The translations under genes and the position numbers were made by a program. From an uncultured Treponema sp. (GTDB taxonomy: Bacteria > Spirochaetota > Spirochaetia > Treponematales > Treponemataceae), in contig NZ_CALHGC010000238.1 of the NCBI RefSeq assembly GCF_938029485.1, positions 1-9,021 of the forward strand: DNA of 9,021 nt, in the 5' to 3' direction. The notes under the pieces were generated by a model. It was not told the DNA's origin and searched no databases. It saw nothing but the letters and a program-made list of their open reading frames with translations. This document shows positions 1 to 6,112 of the stretch, in pieces. Position 1 is the stretch's first letter, and each line of letters opens with the position of its first letter.

Positions 1-54
1 ATTGAGACTGTGAGACCATTTGAACCGCGAAGAGGTTCAACTCTGGTCGAATAG
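1..54 (+). CDS. Possible C-terminal end of an upstream gene (partial)
   Basis: Frame 1 is open from the first base to a TAG at 52-54 and reads IETVRPFEPRRGSTLVE. Its last nine residues, PRRGSTLVE, are identical to the last nine of the DUF4954-type protein ending at 6002, encoded by identical bases. This suggests that the upstream gene ends with the same tail, either as a paralogue or because the repeat element covers both gene ends. Only 17 codons are visible, so the product is unknown. It could instead be non-coding repeat DNA that happens to be open. If it is a real gene, its stop codon lies next to the right arm of the hairpin at 1-61. Confidence 0.35.
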   Translation: METVRPFEPRRGSTLVE

Positions 55-65
55 TCTCAATTTTT
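1..65 (+). terminator. Large imperfect hairpin followed by a T run
   Basis: Three nested arms pair: 1-9 with 53-61 (9 bp, attgagact/agtctcaat), 14-18 with 44-48 (gacca/tggtc) and 20-26 with 34-40 (ttgaacc/ggttcaa), closing a 7-base loop gcgaaga. A run of five T follows at 61-65. The form fits a Rho-independent terminator for whatever lies upstream. The outer stem may start before the window. The related sequence at 5973 keeps only the right-hand half of this structure. Confidence 0.5.
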
Positions 66-104
66 CCGCGGGCTTGTTAAAAAAATGCCTGATGCGGTTG
101 CCCT
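25..104 (+). repeat. Direct repeat, copy A (~80 bp)
   Basis: Bases 25-65 match 5973-6013 exactly. Similarity then continues with small differences to the shared stretch ending ccctg at 104 and 6054, including the T run, a cgcggg block, an attaaaaaa-like A run and cctgatgcg. Copies A and B are in the same orientation, about 5.9 kb apart. Each is followed within about 80 bases by a gene for a small secreted protein. The element could be a segmental duplication of a gene end or a dispersed repeat family. Confidence 0.85.
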
Positions 105-116
105 GAACAGTTGATA

Positions 117-145
117 TTGCAAAGAACGGTTTTTCCGTATATACT
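117..145 (+). promoter_or_regulatory. Likely sigma-70-type promoter for the gene at 180
   Basis: A -35-like TTGCAA (117-122) is separated by exactly 17 bases from a -10-like TATACT (140-145). Transcription would begin near 152, about 15 bases before the AGGAGG ribosome site at 167-172. It lies just past repeat copy A and its terminator-like hairpin, so the downstream gene probably has its own transcription start. Confidence 0.5.
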
Positions 146-179
146 AAGGACTGTCTATTACTTTATAGGAGGATCTATA

Positions 180-539
180 ATGAACAAGAAAATACTTGCG
201 CTGTGCGCATTTATGCTGCTGGCAGTTGTTCTGACTGCACAGACGGTACAGCCTAAAAAGCAAAAAATTAAGGTAGAAGGCAGGGAAAATGCCTCTCTGT
301 ATTTGACTGAAATTTATAAGACCGATAACTGGGCTGAATATTATTGCGTATACGAAGAAAATAAGAATACGTTTAATGAAGATGAAGCAGAGAAAGTTAT
401 GTATGAATTCTTTTCAAACTACAAACGCGATAATGCCTTTTCTTCCGTTGAAGTTGAGGATTTAAAAGGTGTTACCATCGGTAAGACAACAACAACGATG
501 GAAAAACGGGTCGTTTTCCGTCACGTAAACAAACGGTAA
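180..539 (+). CDS. Small secreted protein of unknown function
   Basis: The gene encodes 119 residues. The ATG at 180 is preferred over an upstream in-frame TTG at 111 because AGGAGG (167-172) sits at good spacing and a signal peptide starts exactly here: MNKK, a hydrophobic core through about residue 18, then a likely cleavage near LTA/QTV. There is no lipobox cysteine at the cleavage site, so it is probably periplasmic or outer-envelope soluble rather than a lipoprotein. The mature part is about 100 residues, charged, with a single Cys in YYCVYEENK and a Lys/Arg-rich C-terminus. I recognise no domain. It has its own promoter upstream and a terminator downstream, so it is probably a single-gene unit. 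Confidence 0.8.
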   Translation: MNKKILALCAFMLLAVVLTAQTVQPKKQKIKVEGRENASLYLTEIYKTDNWAEYYCVYEENKNTFNEDEAEKVMYEFFSNYKRDNAFSSVEVEDLKGVTIGKTTTTMEKRVVFRHVNKR

Positions 540-552
540 ACATACAAAAAAC

Positions 553-580
553 TCTAAAACTTTGAGTCTTTAGAATTTTT
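553..580 (+). terminator. Weak hairpin with T run after the secreted-protein gene
   Basis: tctaaa (553-558) pairs with tttaga (569-574) and is followed by a run of five T (576-580). An alternative inner pairing actc/gagt (551-554 with 564-567) competes with it. It could be a first, inefficient terminator ahead of the stronger one at 622. Confidence 0.35.
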
Positions 581-621
581 CCTTAGACTTAATTTGCGGT
601 TTTGTGATTAATGAACTTTTG

Positions 622-664
622 AAACGCTGATTAATCCTTAAAACGGGTTAATCGGCGTTTTCTT
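622..664 (+). terminator. Rho-independent terminator
   Basis: The arms 622-634 and 648-660 form a 13 bp stem with one G-T wobble and a 13-base loop, running into ttttcttt. It separates the small secreted-protein gene from the nucleotidyltransferase gene and probably ends the transcript started near 152. Confidence 0.75.
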
Positions 665-711
665 TGACGTGTTGAATGTATGGAAAGTTGTGTATTTGGA
701 GGTAAAATAGA

Positions 712-1629
712 ATGAAACCCACATTGTTGGTTTTAGCCGGAGGAATGGGGAGCCGTTACGGCGGCGTTAAGCAAATAGATGCGGTGGGGATGCATAATGA
801 AACATTGCTGGATTATGCAGTCTACGATGCGGTTCATAACGGTTTCGGAAAAGTAGTATTCGTTATTCGAAAAGATATTGAAGCCGATTTCCGCGAGCGT
901 TTATTTGATAGACTTGCCCGTAATTGTGATGCCGAATACCTGTTTCAATCCATCGATTCACTGATTGATTCTAAAGAAATCCCTCAAACGGTGAACCGTA
1001 AAAAACCGTGGGGTACCATTCACGCTGTATTGTGTGCCGAAAACTCAGTAAAAACTCCGTTTGCCATTATCAATGCAGACGACTATTATGGGCGCAAAGC
1101 CTATAAAACGATGGCAGGCCACTTGTCAACTTTGGACAATTATTCTTCTAACCATGCGATGGTCGGTTATATTTTGGAAAATACGATGAGCGAATCCGGT
1201 TCCGTATCCCGGGGAGTATGCAGCATTGAGAACGGGATGCTCGTTTCTATGAAAGAGCATACCAAGATTTCTTACGGTGAAGAAAACGGCAAGCAAGTGA
1301 TTCTCTCCCAGCTCGAAAATGGAGTAACGCATCTGACCGGTAAAGAAACTGTTTCTATGAATCTCTTCGGTTTCAGTCTTAAAGCGTTTGAAGGTTTTCA
1401 CACATTCTTTGAAGCGTTTATTAAAAAGAATATCGCGAGCGAAAAAGCCGAATGCCTGCTGCCGGAAGGCGCTAGTACGCTGGTTACCAAAGGACTCGGC
1501 ACAATCAAATGTTATACCACCGATGAACGCTGGTTCGGTATGACCTATCCCGAAGACCGCGAAATCGTGAAAAAAGAAATAGCACAAAAAATTAAAGAGA
1601 ACTATTATCCCGAATTCTTGTGGAAATAA
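712..1629 (+). CDS. Nucleotidyltransferase, sugar-phosphate (NTP_transferase) type
   Basis: The 305-residue cytosolic protein resembles enzymes that join a nucleoside triphosphate to a sugar phosphate or similar substrate, releasing pyrophosphate. The N-terminal Rossmann-like signature LAGGMGSRYGGVKQ (residues 8-21) matches the GGxGxR...K nucleotide-binding loop, with R15 and K20 as likely phosphate contacts. The usual Pro before that Lys is replaced by Val. KPWGTIHAV (98-106) corresponds to the GT-A base/sugar contact region, and NADDYYG (121-127) supplies the metal-binding Asp pair. No left-handed beta-helix follows, so it is not GlmU-like. The substrate cannot be read from sequence. GGAGG at 698-702, 9 bases upstream, fixes the ATG. 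The next gene, 66 bases on, is a FemAB-type enzyme, suggesting an envelope role. Confidence 0.85.
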   Translation: MKPTLLVLAGGMGSRYGGVKQIDAVGMHNETLLDYAVYDAVHNGFGKVVFVIRKDIEADFRERLFDRLARNCDAEYLFQSIDSLIDSKEIPQTVNRKKPWGTIHAVLCAENSVKTPFAIINADDYYGRKAYKTMAGHLSTLDNYSSNHAMVGYILENTMSESGSVSRGVCSIENGMLVSMKEHTKISYGEENGKQVILSQLENGVTHLTGKETVSMNLFGFSLKAFEGFHTFFEAFIKKNIASEKAECLLPEGASTLVTKGLGTIKCYTTDERWFGMTYPEDREIVKKEIAQKIKENYYPEFLWK

Positions 1630-1635
1630 CCGGAC

Positions 1636-1674
1636 AAAGAAGGTTGCTTGATCCTTTGACAAAACCTCCTTTTT
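1636..1674 (+). terminator. Weak terminator-like hairpin between the transferase genes
   Basis: aggtt (1641-1645) pairs with aacct (1663-1667). After one mismatch, aaag (1636-1639) pairs with cttt (1669-1672), and the right arm merges into a run of five T (1670-1674). The 17-base loop and the mismatch make it weak. It may reduce read-through into the FemAB gene. Confidence 0.35.
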
Positions 1675-1695
1675 CCGTTATCGTTTCCGCCTAGT

Positions 1696-2847
1696 ATGAA
1701 TACGTTGACGATAAAAGAATGTACCGGTATGGCGGTAAGACTTCCTGTTCAGCATTTTTTACAGAGCCGCCTTTGGGCGGAGTTTAAAAAACAACAAGGC
1801 TGGACATATCGGCAATATGAAGTGCATACTGCCGGTACCCGTTCTTTTTTGCTCACGGTGTTGTTGCGGCAATTAGGCTCATTCGGCTTTCTTGCCTATA
1901 TTCCGATGGGGCCGTCTATCTTAACCGATTATGATTCGCGCCTTCCCGAAGCTATGCAAAAGAAGGGTCTTTTTCTTGCGGAGCTTGCCGAAAAACTGGT
2001 ACCGCTGCTACCGACCTACGTTTTTTTGATCCGGTTTGATCCGCCGTGGGAGTGTGCAATTAAAAACGGGGAAATACGGAAGTTTTCTTCCCAAGATTTT
2101 CCGCTTATTCCCTGTACCGGCGGAAAAACACCGTGCCGTCTGATTAAAGCGGCTTCCGATATTCAGCCTCCCGATACGGTTCAGCTTGATTTAGAGCAGC
2201 CGCTTGATGTATTACTCAATAATTGCAAACCTAAGTGGCGCTATAATATCCGGCTCGCCGAAAAAAAAGGCGTACAAGTGCGCTGTTTTTCCGGAACCCA
2301 AGCCGAAGACGTCATACCGCTTTTTTATCGGCTGTATCGTGAAACTGCAGTAAGGGACGGTATTGCTATTCATAGCGAAAACTATTACCGCTCGCTTTGC
2401 CGGCTTGCGGCTGATCCTGCATTTGCCGCCGAACATACTCTCGTTTCAATCTATGTCGCGTATTTTGAAGAAAAACCGCTTGCTGCGATTATCACGCTTT
2501 TTTCTCCGAGCGGAGCCGTATATCTGTACGGCGCTTCCTCGAATGAACACCGCAACCTTATGCCTACGTATCTCCTGCAATGGCAGGCAATCCAAGATGC
2601 GCAAAAGTACGGTTGTCCATCCTATGATTTTTACGGGATTCCGCCAACCGATGATTCGCACCATCCTATGTACGGCTTGTATCGGTTCAAAACGGGATTC
2701 GGCGGAACTATTATTCATCGAGTAGGAACACTTGATATTCCGGTACGAGGCTTCCGCTATCGCCTCTACTCGTGTGCCGAACAGTTACGGGCATTTTGGT
2801 TTAAAAACCTCAAAAAGAAGCTTCGCGTTCACAACCGAAAATCGTAA
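1696..2847 (+). CDS. FemA/FemB-type peptidoglycan cross-bridge aminoacyltransferase
   Basis: This 383-residue protein has the length and landmarks of the FemABX family (paired GNAT folds), which transfers amino acids from aminoacyl-tRNA to the stem peptide of lipid II or related precursors. Landmarks: FLQSRLWAEFKKQQGW (21-36), RFDPPWE (113-119), KPKWRYNIRLAEKKGV in the middle, then YGASSNEHRNLMPTYLLQW (278-296) and YDFYGIP (310-316), typical of the C-terminal half. No signal peptide is present, fitting a cytoplasmic-face enzyme. Treponemal peptidoglycan is reported to contain ornithine carrying glycine, so glycine addition is a plausible but unproven job. No Shine-Dalgarno is visible before the ATG at 1696; the ATG at 1729 (M12) is an alternative and no better supported. 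The Lys/Arg-rich tail is unremarkable. Confidence 0.88.
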   Translation: MNTLTIKECTGMAVRLPVQHFLQSRLWAEFKKQQGWTYRQYEVHTAGTRSFLLTVLLRQLGSFGFLAYIPMGPSILTDYDSRLPEAMQKKGLFLAELAEKLVPLLPTYVFLIRFDPPWECAIKNGEIRKFSSQDFPLIPCTGGKTPCRLIKAASDIQPPDTVQLDLEQPLDVLLNNCKPKWRYNIRLAEKKGVQVRCFSGTQAEDVIPLFYRLYRETAVRDGIAIHSENYYRSLCRLAADPAFAAEHTLVSIYVAYFEEKPLAAIITLFSPSGAVYLYGASSNEHRNLMPTYLLQWQAIQDAQKYGCPSYDFYGIPPTDDSHHPMYGLYRFKTGFGGTIIHRVGTLDIPVRGFRYRLYSCAEQLRAFWFKNLKKKLRVHNRKS

Positions 2848-2852
2848 TGCTT

Positions 2853-2887
2853 GGATTGCAAGTGAGACAAATGTTTGTCATTGCGAG
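2853..2887. repeat. Fragments resembling the widespread GTCATTGCGAG repeat
   Basis: GGATTGC (2853-2859) and GTCATTGCGAG (2877-2887) match the two ends of a dispersed repeat found in many bacterial genomes (gtcattgcgag ... gcaatcc), here in a divergent order. Between them lies a perfect palindrome, gacaaa-tg-tttgtc (2866-2879). It marks the left edge of the AT-richer island holding the GNAT-like gene. Identification is by memory of the motif. Confidence 0.4.
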
Positions 2888-2940
2888 ACGAGCTGTATAA
2901 AAACTAAATTTTATGATAAACTATTAGCTGAGGTAAAGCG

Positions 2941-3486
2941 ATGATAAATGTTTTTATCGATACAATTACACCTTGTCTCAGCGATGCTAAAACAGGAGAG
3001 CTCGTTCAGACAGAAGTTATACAAATTACGCGAAAATCTTTTTTGAAAAAGTATAATAAGAAAAATGGATGGTATACAAACTGGGATCAGCTTATCGATG
3101 ATAACGAAGTTTATGCTCTCGTTGTAGAAGGCTCGGTTGATATACAAGGACTTGTTTCTGTTGTAAAAGATGACAATGCAAAAGCTTGTTATATTTCATG
3201 GATGTGTGCGAGCCCTGAAAATAATCATCAAATTACGGAATCGATTAGATATAAAGGTGTTGGCGGACATTTGTTTGCAATTGCTGCAAACAAATCAATC
3301 GACTTCGGTTTTGAGGGCATGATGTACGGATTTGCCGCGAACAAAATGTTACTTGATCATTATATCGAAAAATTTAATGCTGAATTTATCGGAATTCTTC
3401 ATCCGTTTCAATTTGCAATTGATGAAGACAATGCAAAAAATATCATGGAGGTTTACACTTATGACTGGACTGATGAAAAATTATAA
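2941..3486 (+). CDS. GNAT-like acetyltransferase, possible toxin-like partner of the next gene
   Basis: The 181-residue protein has the acetyl-CoA loop pattern RxxGxG in RYKGVGGHLFAIA (R103, G106, G108), preceded by beta-strand-like segments (YALVVEGSVDIQGLVSVV, then ACYISWMCASPEN) in the usual GNAT order. After the loop, a helix and the strand GFEGMMYGFAANKMLLDHYIEKF complete the fold. No signal peptide is present, so it is cytosolic. The substrate is unknown. GAGG at 2930-2933 lies 7 bases before the ATG. The last 26 bases overlap the next small gene, indicating translational coupling. The gene is visibly more AT-rich than its neighbours, suggesting acquisition by transfer. A toxin-antitoxin role is inference from architecture; a metabolic or antibiotic-modifying acetyltransferase is equally possible. 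Confidence 0.7.
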   Translation: MINVFIDTITPCLSDAKTGELVQTEVIQITRKSFLKKYNKKNGWYTNWDQLIDDNEVYALVVEGSVDIQGLVSVVKDDNAKACYISWMCASPENNHQITESIRYKGVGGHLFAIAANKSIDFGFEGMMYGFAANKMLLDHYIEKFNAEFIGILHPFQFAIDEDNAKNIMEVYTYDWTDEKL

Positions 3487-3649
3487 AGAAACTTTAAAAG
3501 ATACCCCGCAACCTATATTGTTGTCTCAAATGGAAAATAGTATAGATTTGAAAGCATTATTTTCTTATGCAAAAGCAAATAATATGAAGGTTTCTGAATT
3601 ATCAGAAAGTGATAAGAAAAAATTTGTCAGGGCAAGGTGTTCATTATAG
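3461..3649 (+). CDS. Small protein overlapping the GNAT-like gene, possible antitoxin
   Basis: The gene encodes 62 residues, starting at ATG 3461 with GGAGG at 3447-3451, 9 bases upstream and inside the preceding gene. A second in-frame ATG at 3473 is possible but lacks as good a site. The start overlaps the GNAT-like gene by 26 bases. The protein reads as a short charged N-terminus (KNYKETLKDTPQP), then SQMENSIDLKALFSYAKANN, then a helix with MKVSELSESDKKKF. I recall similar small proteins beside GNAT-like genes in Firmicutes-like genomes but cannot name the family. It has no membrane segment or export signal. The AT-rich composition matches its partner. A role as antitoxin or accessory subunit is inference; it could also be a DNA-binding regulator. 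Confidence 0.65.
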   Translation: MTGLMKNYKETLKDTPQPILLSQMENSIDLKALFSYAKANNMKVSELSESDKKKFVRARCSL

Positions 3650-3701
3650 TTAAAATGTAATGACAGTGAAACAGTATAAAAATTTATAAAAAATACTCGT
3701 T

Positions 3702-3771
3702 ATCAGTTATACTGATGAAGCATCTTCTAAAAGCTATACTTGAGTTTTTAGAGATGCTCATAATACTCAGT
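3702..3771 (+). promoter_or_regulatory. Palindrome-rich gap with a hairpin and possible promoter
   Basis: gcatc (3720-3724) pairs with gatgc (3753-3757), and tctaaaa (3726-3732) with ttttaga (3746-3752), giving a 12 bp stem with one bulged T and a 13-base loop. A small hairpin atcag/ctgat (3702-3706 with 3712-3716) precedes it, and actga (3711-3715) can instead pair with tcagt (3767-3771). No T run follows, so it is not a textbook terminator. TTGAGT (3740-3745) and TAATAC (3761-3766), spaced 15, form a weak promoter-like pair for the DUF4954-type gene. The element closes the AT-rich island on the right. Confidence 0.4.
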
Positions 3772-3806
3772 CTAAACTTACATTGCCTAGCAGCATCGGA
3801 GGAACT

Positions 3807-6002
3807 ATGCCGGTACGTGTCATAACAGCGGATGACTTTGGAGTCAATTTTGTCAATAAATCTTTTCTTAAATCAGGACAAGACGAATACACCGTCCGTT
3901 TTACCCAGAACCCTGCCGAAAAGCACCGATGGCGGCCGCTTACCTTTAACGAAGTTGAAACGCTCATCAAGAACGGAAATACCTGTACTAACTGGAATAC
4001 GTTTTTGGTGGAAGATCCCTTTACGCCGTCGCTCATTAAAAACTCGCTTTTTGCCGGATTGGTGAGGATTTCCTCTTTAACCGAATGTTATCTGCGCTAC
4101 CATGATTTTATTGTTCCTGCGGGGATTACCAACAGCAAAATTATCTCCTGCGATATCGGAGCGAACTGCGCCGTGCATGATTGCGCTTATCTTGCGCACT
4201 ATATTGTCGGGAATACCGTCATTTTAAGTAGAATAGATGAGATGGCGGCAACCGATCATGCCAAATTCGGCGAAGGGGTCATTAAAGACGGGGAAGATGA
4301 AGCAGTCCGCGTTACAATCGATGTGATGAATGAAGCGGGCGGACGGGAAATTCTCCCCTTTGCGGATATGATTTGCGCCGATGCGTTTATATGGGCGCGG
4401 TACCGCGATGATGCAAAGCTGATGGCACAGCTGAAAAAGCTGACGCAGGCTTCTTGCGACTCCGCTCGCGGTTATTACGGTACCGTCGGGGACAACGCAG
4501 TGATTAAAAGCTGTAAGATTATCAAGGATGTCCGATTCGGTGAGGCGGTCTATATTAAGGGCGCCAATAAGCTAAAAAATCTGACCATCCGCTCTTCCGC
4601 AGCAGAAGCGACCCAGATTGGGGAAGGTGTTGAGCTGGTCAACGGGATTATCGGATACGGCTGCCGCGTGTTCTACGGCGTTAAGGCAGTGCGCTTTGTG
4701 CTCGGAAATAACTGTACGCTCAAATACGGCGCCCGCCTCATTCACTCCGTGATGGGAGATAATTCAACCATCTCCTGCTGCGAAGTATTAAATGCGTTGA
4801 TCTTTCCCTACCATGAGCAGCATCACAATAATTCCTTTCTTATCGCCGCGATGATTCAGGGGCAGTCCAATATGGCGGCCGCCGCTACGGTAGGTTCAAA
4901 CCACAACACCCGCGGTAATGACGGAGAGATTATCGCCGGCAGGGGATTTTGGCCGGGGCTTTCCGCGACGCTCAAGCATAACTGCCGGTTTGCGTCCTTT
5001 GTGCTGTTGAATAAGGGCAATTACCCCGCCGAACTGGATATTCCTTTCCCGTTCAGCTTGGTCAGTGATAATTTGCGGGAAAATTGCCTCGATATTATGC
5101 CCGCCTATTTTTGGATGTATAATATGTATGCGCTTGCCCGCAATAACGATAAATTCAAAAAACGGGATAAACGGAAAACAAAGACGCAAAAGATTGAAAC
5201 CGAGGTGCTTGCCTGCGATACCGCCGGAGAAATTATGCACGCGATGGAATTGCTGGAGCACATCTTTGAAACGGCATGGACGGCGACAGGAAATCAACCC
5301 GAAAGCGCTCAACATCTTTTGACTCATAAACGGGACGAGCTGAAAAAACTGCCCCTCACTGCCGAAAACATCGAACATTCCGCCCGCCCGGTGAAGATTC
5401 TGCACGGGGTTGATGCATGGTATGCGTACCGCGATATGCTGGTATGGTACGGGGTAACCGTTTTGGCACAATACATCGATGAAACCGGCGCCGACGGTGA
5501 GGTGTTTAGCCGTAGTGGTGTATGGAGCCGGTTCAAGCTTCAAAACGGAACAATCCCGTGGGTCAATGCAGGCGGGCAGCTGATACGCGAGGACGAATAT
5601 GACCGGCTTCGCAGCAGGATCGGGGCAGGGGAGTTCAATTCGTGGCACACAATCCACGCCGAATACGACCGGCTCTGGGAACGGTATCCCTTTGACCGCG
5701 CAGAACATGCCTACAGCGTACTCTGCCGACTTGCCGGAGTTTCCGCCCTTACCGAATCACAGTGGCGAACCTACCTTGACGAAGCGCTCCGCTTGAACCG
5801 TTACATCGAAGCGCAGGTTCTTATCACCAAGAAAAAAGACTACACCAATCACTTCCGCGATATTACCTACCGGAATCGGGCTGAGCGGGATGCCGTACTC
5901 GGTCACGTGGAAGACAACGCCTTTGTGCAGCAGTCTAAGCAGAATGCGCAGCACTATGCTGAGCTTTTTGCTCCGCGAAGAGGTTCAACTCTGGTCGAAT
6001 AG
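3807..6002 (+). CDS. DUF4954-type protein with beta-helix (hexapeptide-like) repeats
   Basis: The gene encodes 731 residues. ATG 3807 is chosen over an upstream TTG at 3783 because GGAGGA at 3798-3803 precedes it. No signal peptide or membrane segment is seen, so it is probably cytosolic. Residues about 110-170 and 226-400 show repeated G-N/D-x-hydrophobic turns typical of left-handed beta-helices, for example TVGDNAVIKSC, VLGNNCTLKYG and VMGDNSTISCC. His/Asn-rich segments HEQHHNN (336-342) and GSNHNTRGNDGEI (363-375) could form a substrate or metal site. From about 420 to the end it is largely helical and charged, with no recognised domain. The biochemical role of the family is unknown; resemblance to beta-helix sugar acyl- or nucleotidyltransferases is only structural. 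The last nine codons belong to the direct repeat. Confidence 0.85.
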   Translation: MPVRVITADDFGVNFVNKSFLKSGQDEYTVRFTQNPAEKHRWRPLTFNEVETLIKNGNTCTNWNTFLVEDPFTPSLIKNSLFAGLVRISSLTECYLRYHDFIVPAGITNSKIISCDIGANCAVHDCAYLAHYIVGNTVILSRIDEMAATDHAKFGEGVIKDGEDEAVRVTIDVMNEAGGREILPFADMICADAFIWARYRDDAKLMAQLKKLTQASCDSARGYYGTVGDNAVIKSCKIIKDVRFGEAVYIKGANKLKNLTIRSSAAEATQIGEGVELVNGIIGYGCRVFYGVKAVRFVLGNNCTLKYGARLIHSVMGDNSTISCCEVLNALIFPYHEQHHNNSFLIAAMIQGQSNMAAAATVGSNHNTRGNDGEIIAGRGFWPGLSATLKHNCRFASFVLLNKGNYPAELDIPFPFSLVSDNLRENCLDIMPAYFWMYNMYALARNNDKFKKRDKRKTKTQKIETEVLACDTAGEIMHAMELLEHIFETAWTATGNQPESAQHLLTHKRDELKKLPLTAENIEHSARPVKILHGVDAWYAYRDMLVWYGVTVLAQYIDETGADGEVFSRSGVWSRFKLQNGTIPWVNAGGQLIREDEYDRLRSRIGAGEFNSWHTIHAEYDRLWERYPFDRAEHAYSVLCRLAGVSALTESQWRTYLDEALRLNRYIEAQVLITKKKDYTNHFRDITYRNRAERDAVLGHVEDNAFVQQSKQNAQHYAELFAPRRGSTLVE

Positions 6003-6054
6003 TCTCAATTTTTTCGCGGGGATATTAAAAAAGCGGCCTGATGCGTTTACCCTG
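5973..6054 (+). repeat. Direct repeat, copy B, overlapping the DUF4954 gene end
   Basis: It starts in the last codons of the DUF4954-type gene (PRRGSTLVE-stop) and extends about 50 bases past the stop codon. The first 41 bases are identical to 25-65. Here ccgcgaa (5973-5979) can pair with ttcgcgg (6013-6019) around the stop codon and T run. The long left hairpin arm of copy A is absent: nothing upstream of 5973 matches attgagact or ttgaacc. Terminator function is therefore doubtful for this copy. Confidence 0.85.
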
Positions 6055-6112
6055 TCTCGTTTGCCCTTTATCCTTTTTTTATTTTGCCGATATTGATTAC
6101 GGAGAATATACT

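Noticed and set aside
25..65. tRNA-like T-arm (ggttcaa) in the direct repeat
   Set aside because: The stem and loop lengths do not fit a T-arm, and no acceptor, D or anticodon arms or CCA end are present.
664..700. Promoter for the nucleotidyltransferase (TTGACG at 664)
   Set aside because: No acceptable -10 box lies 16-18 bases downstream, so I did not list it.
1126..1662. 178-codon open frame on the - strand
   Set aside because: Lies opposite the nucleotidyltransferase gene; Phe-rich composition typical of antisense reading.
2853..2887. CRISPR array or insertion-sequence terminal repeat
   Set aside because: No regularly spaced repeats, no transposase and no target duplication are visible; only short repeat fragments.
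4896..5708. 270-codon open frame on the - strand
   Set aside because: Antisense shadow of the DUF4954-type gene; Cys/Pro/His-rich without domain character or a convincing start.
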